DNA of 64,000 nt from Zygaena filipendulae. Taxonomy: Eukaryota > Arthropoda > Insecta > Lepidoptera > Zygaenidae. Of this stretch, positions 11,193 to 21,400 are shown one piece after another (position 1 is the first letter of the stretch; each line of letters begins with the position of its first letter). The notes under the pieces are model-generated. The model saw only the letters and a program-made list of their open reading frames with translations. It did no database searches and was not told the DNA's origin. The position numbers and the translations under genes are program-made. The stretch spans positions 836,001 through 900,000 of the forward strand of contig OU015653.1 of the NCBI GenBank assembly GCA_907165275.2. Direction: 5' to 3'.

Positions 11193-12180
11193 GGCCGGTG
11201 ACTTTTATTAAAAAGATCAAAATACAAACTTTTTAAATTTATAAACAAACAATAACAATTCACTAGTAAACAAAATTATTACCTATTTTTTTTTTTACAT
11301 ATACTTAATGTAGGTAGGTAGGTGTGTAAACAATGACAATTTTTATAACTGTTTTTACCAGGTAGGTATTACCTCGCAAACGTACTGTAATAAACGTTAG
11401 TTCAATCTTTAGGCAATTTTATAAAGTAGGTATATTTTCGAATCACAATTTTTTCTAAGTACAATAATTAAAAATACAGTAGGTACCTACACTACACTAA
11501 AAAAACTGTTATACGTTACAAATTTAATATTTACCACTTCTACCTACAACAGAAAATATTACAAGTTCAAAATCATTCAAATTTTTCTAAGTGTTTGAAA
11601 CTTAAATTTCTGGGGAAGATCGGGCGTAGGTTCCCCGTCTCAACCACTTTTACTAAAACTAAACTATTCTAAGTATAAATCTATCTTAATTTTTCTAAGT
11701 CCCAAAGTCTGATTTTTATTCGCACATCACACTTTTACGTATTATTCTTGGTTTTGTTTCACTAAATGATGGTTAATAATAAATTAATGTACTCACAGTT
11801 TCACTTCTCACTACCGACCACTTTTGCCGCACTGATCCCTGACAGGCTGACTGCAGCTTCCAACACCGACCTCGCAGCTTCCCTGCCGTGCACCTCCCGG
11901 CCACCAACTTTTGCCTGCCGAGTAGCTCCCGGCTCCCACCTCTCTCCTGCCAAGTTGATCTCTCGGCTCCTCCTCCTCCGAACTCCTCTCCTCCTCTTCG
12001 CGCCGCACCTCCGAGGTCTTCACTCGGTTACCTACTGCTCTTCAGCTAGAAGGTTGTTCTAGGCAGCTACCAACAGCCCAGCAAAGTGACGCGAAGGGTG
12101 GGCGATCTAACACAGCACTACTTTATACAATAGGTACCAAGATCCCCAATCACTAATTCAGAGTCGGCTCGATGGACCAA
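11193..12180 (-). other. 5' leader of BEL element 1
   Basis: A long untranslated leader of about 990 bases lies between the 5' LTR and the gag-pol ATG. On the - strand it carries several copies of an ACTTAGAAAAATT-like phrase (about 11450, 11584, 11663, 11693). The leader of BEL element 2 has a denser array of the same phrase. The part nearest the LTR is CT/GA-rich (11800-12060) and gives short spurious frames on both strands. Confidence 0.7.
12158..12179 (-). promoter_or_regulatory. Primer-binding site candidate, element 1
   Basis: On the - strand, one base after the 5' LTR end (ATCAAACA), the sequence TGGTCCATCGAGCCGACTC begins. It starts with the TGG expected to pair with the CCA end of a tRNA. 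I cannot name the tRNA from memory. Confidence 0.55.
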
Positions 12181-12340
12181 TGTTTGATACACTCACTCGA
12201 GGGCTCTTAAATAATACCACAACGAAAAATAGAACCCGATTTAATGTACAAAAAAATTACAAGTTTCATTCGCTTATATATTTGGCGTGACCAATCTCAA
12301 CAGCGCGATACAGAAAATTACTTTACAAAAAACTTAAACA
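12181..12340 (-). repeat. 5' LTR of BEL element 1
   Basis: Identical to 5677-5836 across 160 bp by eye, including a run of seven A residues. It is followed on the + strand directly by CCCAG, the right target-site duplicate, and then by the first recognised channel exon. Confidence 0.93.
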
Positions 12341-12345
12341 CCCAG

Positions 12346-12444
12346 CATGAAGACTTCTACTTTTTTAGTGGCGATAAGACAGTTTTTTACAACAACTACA
12401 TTGCATGGCTTCAAATATTTATTGTCTCCAAATCCAATCGACCG
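12346..12444 (+). CDS. Channel exon 1 (N-terminal HG motif)
   Basis: The frame starting at ATG 12347 reads MKTSTFLVAIRQ then FFTTTTLHGFKYLLSPN and closes with two bases at a good donor (CCG/GTAAGT). The His-Gly pair is the gating motif found just before the first helix in DEG/ENaC channels. It joins exon 2 in phase (CG+T). The CAG in front of it is now supplied by the target duplication of BEL element 1, and the pyrimidine tract that served it is 6.7 kb upstream. Confidence 0.85.
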
Positions 12445-15400
12445 GTAAGTCATTTTTTTGTGTTTTCATTTTGTATATTAAGTAGTTCATTTTATAATAC
12501 ATTGTTTGACGTCGTTCTGCGTTTTGGCGGTAAACAGTAAATGTTATTTTATTTTTCCTTTTTTTTTTTGTTTTGATAAAGTACGCCATATCTTATAATC
12601 TTTAAAATAAACTGAAAAATTATATTCCTACAAGTTCCCCATTAATAATTTGTTTAGCTAACAGCAACAATGGGTTAGATGACTAAATTCGATCTTGTAG
12701 TATGTAGATTTTTACACCCTGTCATCATGACCATTCTCATGTGCAAATTAACCCTAAGTATAGTATATCTAACCGCCGCACTCAGAGTCGACTTTAATGA
12801 TTACTTAGTTAAGTATAGATTTTTAAAACAAAACTGCCGCAATCAGAAAAGTTTAATAAATTAATGTTAATTGGCATTTAACTAATTAAGTTACATCTCA
12901 TTAAATGCCAATTAACATTAATTTACTGAACGTCTCCGATTGCGGCAATTTTGTTTAAAAAACCTATACTTAACTAAGTAATCATTAAAGTCGACTCTGA
13001 GTGCGGCGGTAAGTATATGTAGTATATCTGAAGTAGTAGAATAAAGGCTTTATTTATTTATTTATTTATTTATAGTATATCTAGGAAACATATTAATAAC
13101 TAAATACATATAACTAATACCGCGCGCGCAGTGCGTGCTGGCTGGCCGGCTGCGCGGTGAGCGCGGGCTGCGCGGGCGCGCTGTGCCTGGCGCTGTGGGC
13201 GCGCTTCGCGCAGGCGCCGGCGCTGCTGGTGCAGCAGGACGTGACCGCCGCGCCCACGCCGGCGCCCGTGCTGGCGGTGTGCCTGCCGCACGAGCGGACG
13301 GCCAGGCTATTCCTTGAAAGCTTGTGAGCATTTATTGTTCATTGCGAATGACCAAGTGACAAGTGTGCTTGTAGTTGATAGACCTTTTATTTTCAACAGC
13401 ACTTAATCAGTATGCGACCATCCTAGAAGACCATTTTTGATAAAAATTAAAATATTTAAAAATAGAAATACGACTGACGGAATTAACGCATATTTATTTT
13501 AATCTTAGCGCGCAACGATAACCTACATAAAAATACCGACTAGATACCTTCTTAATTGAACTAGATTGGACAATATTACGGCGAGCGCGCTACTTCGATA
13601 AATCTCTTATTCAATACCTGCCAAATTTTACATCCAATCGTCAAGATATCCTTTCAAATTGTGAAATTATTCCAGAACAAAGGACACTAGATCCGTGAAC
13701 GATCTCCTCGAAACGGTCGCTTTGATTCTCAAACGCAGTCCGGCTCCCGACAGTAAACTGGTGGAACTCGAAGCGCTGTTCGAGCTTCACAATGTGACTT
13801 TGCCGGACGATCTGTTGGCGAGCAGCGCGCCGTGCGGTGGCTTCGTCCGGAGATGCCGCCGACAGACCACCGAGCTGCCGTGCGAAGACATGTTCCAGGT
13901 GAAGATGACGCCCAAGGGTGTCTGCTGTGTCGCGCAGTCACCGATGTAAGTCAATTAAACTAAATAATCACCATGTCTTCTAGCCCCTGACAGTGGTAAA
14001 ACTAGCTATGGACCTACATTCGTTTCGCATTTAACTATGATTTTTTAGAACGGATAGCGCGATATAGTTTAGTAAAAAGTTACAACGCTAAAACTATATT
14101 TATTACAAAGGTACTAAAAAGGGCTAACAAACTTAAATCGGGTATATTAAAATTTCGACCTTGCACACTGTACGTAAAGTCCAAATTAAAGTGGACAGAC
14201 TTTTGATATAAGTAGTAAGATTTTACAAGATGGAGGTAAAGTTACTACTGGTTACCAATGATGGTACCTACTATATAGAACATCTTTGACTGGTTACACA
14301 CTCTTTCTTAGACTTACTTGTCAGAGAAGTGTAATGAGTTGAAAGTAATACAAAACTAAGATCCTTCTTTCATTTTTAGCTTCGAAATATCGGAAATTAA
14401 TGAAATTTCTAACTTCCTATTCGATGTGTCTTTGGCATTGGATTGTACCGATGGCTCAGTTCTCTACGGGTGTTATGTGAGTATAAATGCTGACATAAAC
14501 TCTACTTAGAACAGTAATATCACTCTCAACTTTGAAAGATGTCGTAAGAGGCGAGACAGGGTATAGGTACCTACCTATTTTATCCCATGTAGTTATTTGG
14601 AATTCCTAAGGGAACAAAAGTCTCTAAATTAGTATTAGGTATTACCTTCCTATTTATGTTAGCAATTTAAAAACAAAATTGCTAACGATGTTAATTAAAA
14701 AAACATCAATAGAGACTAATAACAGAGGCTAATAATGGTTTCATGATATATTAATTTGTCTAAATTTAAATTAAATAAATATTTTTATTTCATCACACTC
14801 GTTCGTAATGTGGCTCTTTATCCGCCGGTTTCGGGTTCATAATATTGTGGCAATTCAAACTTGCGTACTTTTTTTAGTGCGTAATTTAAAATAAAAATAG
14901 GTACATTACCTTATTTACCGCACTCGTGAAGTTTATAAATCTCAGCGAAGATTTTATTGTTTACTATGGTTATTTTTTCCTAACAAATATTTGAAAAATT
15001 CATATGAAATGCGTGAGCTCAAGCTTAGCACACCAACTGGGTTTGTGTATTAAAACTCGATGTAAACACCCATGAACACCCAGGTCCCAGACGCTGGGCG
15101 TTTAACCCAAGCACCGGGCTTAAACTCATCCATACTTGGACGCAGATAAGCAATAACATGTTAACCCACAGAATTAACTTATTGATTCAGAACGATTTAT
15201 TGTGAGTTAGGGAACGTGTTTTAGTTATGTGTTTACCTTATTTCATTGCGTAAATATGTAACTAAATATTGAACATAAAAAATTTTGACACAAATGGCGC
15301 TCCTACTTTTAAAACACGATTTACTCAAAATTTCTCCAGTGTGGGTTAACACACTATTGCTTATCTATGTCCACTTGTACCAATGTGTGCGTTTGAGTTT

Positions 15401-18400
15401 TCCATCTCAGTGTTCAGTTTCATCACCGGCAGTTCTTCTCTACATACGACGCGGAGAACTGGATCGAGCTGGTGTTCCTCCAGCCGGGCTACACGCACAC
15501 CATATTCCTGTCGTACTCCTTGGTGCAGGACGCGCCCGGCGCCGTCATAGTGATGGATGCGTGCGTGCCTCGAAACCATTATTCGAGAAGGCGGTGTTTG
15601 GTGCGGGAAACCAAACTTTTATAATATTCTAATTAAAAATTAAATAATTGCTTGTATGTTGCTAGTAGGTATAATTGTTAAGAGGCTATCTAAAAAATGT
15701 GTCAAAGAATGCGTGACATGTCTGAGATTTCAGGCAAAACCCCAACAGCAAATGATGGGGCAGTTGCCTGGCGTGCGGGTCACGCCACAAAAACCGTTCG
15801 AGAACAGTGGAGTTGATTACGCTGGCCCTATAATGATCAGAATGTCCAAGGGCAGGGGCTATAAATCTTCCAAGGGATATATATGTCTGTTTATCTGTAT
15901 GTGCACCAAAGCAATACATTTGGAGGTCGTATCAGATTTAACGTCACAAGCTTTCTTGGCAGCTTTTAGAAGATTTGTTGCTCGAAGAGGACGTTGCACT
16001 AATCTGTGGAGTGACAATGGGACAAATTTCGTCGGGGCCGCAAGAGAGCTGAAACTCATGTTTGAACAGGGTAAATCCAATTTAGCCAGTGAAATAGCAG
16101 AACTCTTAGCCACAGATGGCACTACGTGGCATTTTATACCGCCCAGGGCACCAAATTTTGGAGGGCTGTGGGAGGCCGGCATTCGATCAGCCAAGATGCA
16201 TTTACATAGAGCAATAGGTTCGACAACACTAACATTCGAAGAAATGATAACTTTAATGGCACAAATCGAAGCGTGTTTAAACAGTCGACCATTGTGTCAA
16301 CAGAGTGAAGACAGTACAGATGCTTTGACACCGCTAACACCAGGTCATTTTCTAGTGGGAGAGCCTCTTGTGAGCGTGCCAGACAATGATTTCACCCAGA
16401 GTAGCAACATAAATTTGCTTACTAGATGGCAATTAATTCAGAGGATGACAGCACAATTCTGGAAACGTTGGCATCTGGAATATTTGCATACGATGCAACA
16501 GAGATATAAGTGGCATACGAAGGTCGAATCACCGAAAGTGGATGACGTGGTGATTATCAAAGAGGAAGATTTGCCCGCTACAAAATGGCTTTTGGGAAGG
16601 GTTTTAAATATACATCCTGGCCGTGATGATTTAGTTAGAGTTGTAACGATAGTATGTAAGGGAGGTTCCGTGCTCAAAAGACCCTTGTCTAAATTAATCT
16701 TTTTGCCGAAAGGCAAATCAATGTCGAGTGAGGAATAGTCCGACACGGTGGGCGGAGTAAGTGAAAGACAGAGTCTTTGGTGGGCGGAATGTCCAGTAGA
16801 ATTAAGCATTTTTATTTAGTTACACTATCAGCCACTAGATGGCGTTGAGCTGTTAATTTTCAAGCTTTCATTAGGTGTCAACGAACTTATTAAGTACTGT
16901 GGAGTTTTTATAATTTTGGTCTTATGTGGTTTCTCATTATACGTGTAAGTAAGTACCTAGTGTTTTATTTAAAGTGCAGTGGTGTGTGTGAACATAAAAG
17001 TGGTTCTTCGAGACGGATTATTGGACTTGTGAAATCGTGAGTAAAAACTAAAAACAGGACTTGTGAAATTTTAAAGTGTTAACGTAAAGACTTAGAAAAA
17101 ATTGAATAAAATTTGAACTTAGAAAACTTTGTGTTGCAAAAGACTTAGAAAAAATCAACTTCAGTTTGGACTTAGAAAAATTTCGTCGATTTTAAACATA
17201 GAAAAATATTGTGTTCAATGTTCATTAACTTAGGAAATTTGCAATCTTTTAGGACTTAGCAAATTTAACATAAAAAAGACTTTGAAATTTACAAGTGTTG
17301 TGTTCAGTGACATAGAAAATTTACTGTCATTTGGGACTTAGACAATTACGGCGAAAAAAATAATTGTCAAAGGAATTTGTTGCGCATATATTCAACAACT
17401 TAATAATGGAGGCAGTGCAACAACTGATAGCTATTCAAAATGAGACTGAAGAGAAAATTCAAAAGGCTCAAGCAAACTTTAAGAAATCACCAAAGGAAAG
17501 GGTTACGGTCATATATACAGAGGCGCGACTCGAAACTTTAGAAACATATTGGAAGAGTTTCATTGCTACACATGACCAAATAATAACCAAGGTCCAGAAA
17601 TCGAATAGGCAATCGTTATCATACTTCACGCAGGATACATACGAAAATGTTGAAGAACTATACTATGCATACAAAAGCGAATTAAAAACAGCTCTGAAAA
17701 AATTTGGATCAGCAAGTTCAGCATCTAATGCGACTCAAGAAGGCGTAGTTAATGTGACTAGGAGCAGTGAAGTCAAGTTACCAAGGATTACTATACCAAC
17801 GTTTTCTGGAAATTACACAGAATGGCAGTCATTCCATGATTTGTTTTCTTCATTAATACATAAAAATGAGGGTTTAGAGGATGTTCAAAAACTGCACTAT
17901 CTCAAGAGTAGTTTGGCGGGAGAAGCAGATGCTCTACTCAAACAAGTAGCCATCACAGGTGATAATTACTCAGAAGCCTGGTCTATCTTGAACAAGCGTT
18001 ATGACAACAAGAGATACATCGCTAATTGCATATTTAAGAGATTTTTTGGTCAAAGAAACGTGACAGCCGAGTCCTCCTCCGCAATCAAACAGTTATTAGA
18101 CACGTCAGTGGAATGTATCAATGCCCTCAAAAACATAGGTTTGCCAACAGAGCATTGGGATGCGATTGTTATGTACATTCTCGTCTCAAAACTAGATGCA
18201 GATAGTCACAAGCAATGGGAAGAAACTATCAGCAACGAAAATTCAGATGAACTGCCTAAGCTCAGCAAATTGACGCAATTTTTAGAAATGAGATTTCGAA
18301 CGTTGGAGATGGTGGAGAGTGCAAACAAAGGTTCTAAAACAAATAAATCTAAGACATTCCACGCCGCAATAGAAACAACCTGCGCATTCTGTAAAGAGAA

Positions 18401-21400
18401 TCATCATATCTTCACCTGCAAGGAATTTACGAAGCAGCCCGTAGATAAACGCTACGAGTTCGTACAGAAGAGTGGGTTGTGCTTCAATTGTCTCATTCCT
18501 AATCATACAGTCATGCGATGCAAACAATCAACAGCTTGTAGGATATGCCATAAAAGACACCACTCGCTTTTACATCCTGAAAAAAGGATACACATTGAGA
18601 AACCAACTACAGCAGAAGAAAACAAAGACCAAGAAGAGAAGGCGCACAAAGTAACGACACACTTCTCTAAACAAGAACACCCTGGTCAAAACGTTTTGTT
18701 AGCTACAGCATTGGTAGACGTCATTTCAGAAACAGGAAAAAAACACGTCTTCCGTGCATTAATTGACCAGGGATCACAGGCCTCGTTCGTGTCAGAAAGG
18801 GTGGTTCAAACTTTAGGTTTAAAGAGAACCAAAATCAACGGCGTGGTATCAGGATTGGGTGAAGGGACTAACGAGCTGTCAGTAAACAATACGGTGAACT
18901 TTCAGTTGCAATCGAGATATGAAACATCCTTCAACCTACACGTCAACGCTTACGTTCTTCGGTCATTAACAACTATTTCACCTTCGCGTGTGATAATGGA
19001 GCACTACTGGCCTGAAATTCAGAAACTGCCACTCGCGGATGCATGCTACAAAAGGTCGGGCAAAATTGACATACTGCTGGGAGCAGATGTTTATAGCAAG
19101 ATAATAGACAATGGACTGATAAGAGGATCAGACGGTATAGTAGCACAATTCACCCGTTTAGGCTGGATTCTATCAGGAGAAATGACCGACCAAAAACAAG
19201 CTAGACAAAATAAGATACTGAGTATGCATGTAAACGTACTAGAAAACGATTTATTAAAGAGATTTTGGGAGTTGGAGTCAGATGGACTAACAGATAAAAG
19301 GGTACTAACCAAAGATGAAGAACGATGTGAACAGTTTTATAAAACTACTACAACAAGAGACGAAACCGGAAGATACATTGTCAATTTACCGTTGAGGGAC
19401 AACATAGAAAACACAGTTAAGGCATGTGGAAATACAAAGGAACAGGCAACTATTAGATTCAAACAATTAGAGAAAAGATTTCGGAGAAACGAAAACCTAA
19501 AGATAGAGTACCGGAAGGTCATCGAAGAGTATTTGAATCTAGGTCACATGGTTGAGGCAGAAGAGGATGAGAATGCAATATACTTGCCTCATCATGCTGT
19601 AGTCCGAGAGGACAAAGACACCACAAAGGTACGGGTTGTCTTTGACGCATCGGCAAAGGGATCTAAGGGTTACTCTCTAAATGATAGCATGCTGGTTGGT
19701 CCCACTTTGCAGCCAGATTTACGAAGTCTCATTATCAAGTGGAGATCGTATAAAATATGTTTTGTCGGTGATATTGTCAAAATGTATCGCCAAGTTCGAG
19801 TGATTCACAAACACTCCAGCTTACAGAGCATATTATGGCGAAATGATCCTGAAGACGAGCTCAAGGTTTACAAATTAGTGACAGTGACTTTCGGCACAGC
19901 AGCTGCACCATATTTAGCTGTACGTACACTTATGCAGCTAGCTGAAGATGAGAGTCATATATACCCACACGCAGCAGCCATTGTAAAGAATTCATTCTAC
20001 ATGGATGATCTCATGAGTGGGGCGGAGAATGTAGAGCAGGCACTAGTCATGTGCAATGAAGTAAAGGGCTTATTAAAATCGGGAGGCTTTATTATGCAGA
20101 AATGGTCCAGTAACTCAGACAAATTGTTGCAGAGTATAAAGGGTGTGGGAGAACTGAGCGAGGACAAACTGGAGATTAAGCTGGATCCCATTATAAAGAT
20201 TTTGGGATTAACCTGGGATAGACAGGATGACAACTTTTGTATTACAGTCCACTTGCCTGATATGAGTTATCCTGTGACGAAAAGATCAATTTTGTCGGAT
20301 ATAGCGCGGCTTTTTGATCCGTTTGGTTGGCTTGCACCCGTAATAATTTGCGCTAAGATCTTTATACAAAAACTCTGGCTTTGCAACAAGGGATGGGATG
20401 ACGAACTGCCCACGGAATATATTACTGAATGGACTGAATATAGAAGAGAGTTGACCAGCCTAAGAGACATTAAGATACCCCGATGGATAAACTTAAGCTC
20501 AGAAAACAAAGTTGTTCAAATTCATGGCTTTTCAGACGCTTCGTCATTCGCATACTCAGCGGTAGTATACATCAGAGTTGTTACAGTTGTGAATGATATT
20601 GAAGTCAACCTAATAGCTTCGAAAACCAAGGTGGCACCATTAAAACAAATTTCTATTCCGAGATTGGAGCTATGCGGTGCGGTCTTGCTAGCTAGATTGT
20701 TGCACGACATTGGACAGCTGCTTAACGTACCGAAGGAGAATGTGTTTGCGTGGACAGACTCGATGGTGGTTTTATCATGGCTCCAAGGTCAACCCAGTAA
20801 ATGGCAGACATTTGTCGGAAACAGAGTGTCAGAGATCATTCAGTTGATTGATAACGATAAATGGAGGCACGTTAAGTCAGGTGACAATCCTGCAGATCCT
20901 GCATCGCGAGGCATAAGCGCGAGTGAACTAAGATCAAAGGATATATGGTGGTGCGGACCAAAATGGCTGAAAGAAAAGGAAATTGATTACAAACCAAAGG
21001 AGATACCAGCAACAAAATTAGAAGCAAGAAAACTAGAGGTGCGATCATTACACATTGAAGTAGAAGAGATCCCTATCTGGGAGAGATTTTCAAATTTAAC
21101 AAAAATGAAGAGAGTTTTGGCATACTGCAGAAGATTTGGAACAATGCAAACAAACAAATTAGAAGGTAAATACTTAACTACAGAAGAATTAGAAACCATT
21201 TTAGAGAGATGCATTAGCTATTATCAAGGATTGGCATTTGGTGAAGAAATGAAAGATTTAAAGGAAGAAAAGAAAGTTAAAAAGAGAAGCAAACTCCGAA
21301 CATTAAACCCAATTTTTGATAAAAAGGGAATTTTAAGAGTAGGAGGAAGACTACAGTCATCAAGTCTCTCATATGAAGCTAAACATCCTATCATTATACC

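Larger units (their letters stand above)
5677..12340 (-). mobile_element. BEL/Pao LTR retrotransposon, element 1 (complete)
   Basis: Complete 6,664-bp element on the - strand, bounded by two 160-bp LTRs that are identical as far as I can compare. It is flanked by a 5-bp target duplication CCCAG (5672-5676 and 12341-12345). It contains one long gag-pol frame, a long leader (11193-12180), a primer-binding candidate one base inside the 5' LTR, and a purine-rich tract next to the 3' LTR. Identical LTRs, an intact frame and intact flanks point to a recent insertion. It lies opposite to the channel gene it interrupts, exactly at a splice acceptor. Confidence 0.95.

Noticed and set aside
13132..13323. 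GC-rich stretch as foreign DNA
   Set aside because: It is the first-membrane-helix exon of the channel gene and joins both neighbours in phase; GC-rich exons also occur in the peptidase gene.
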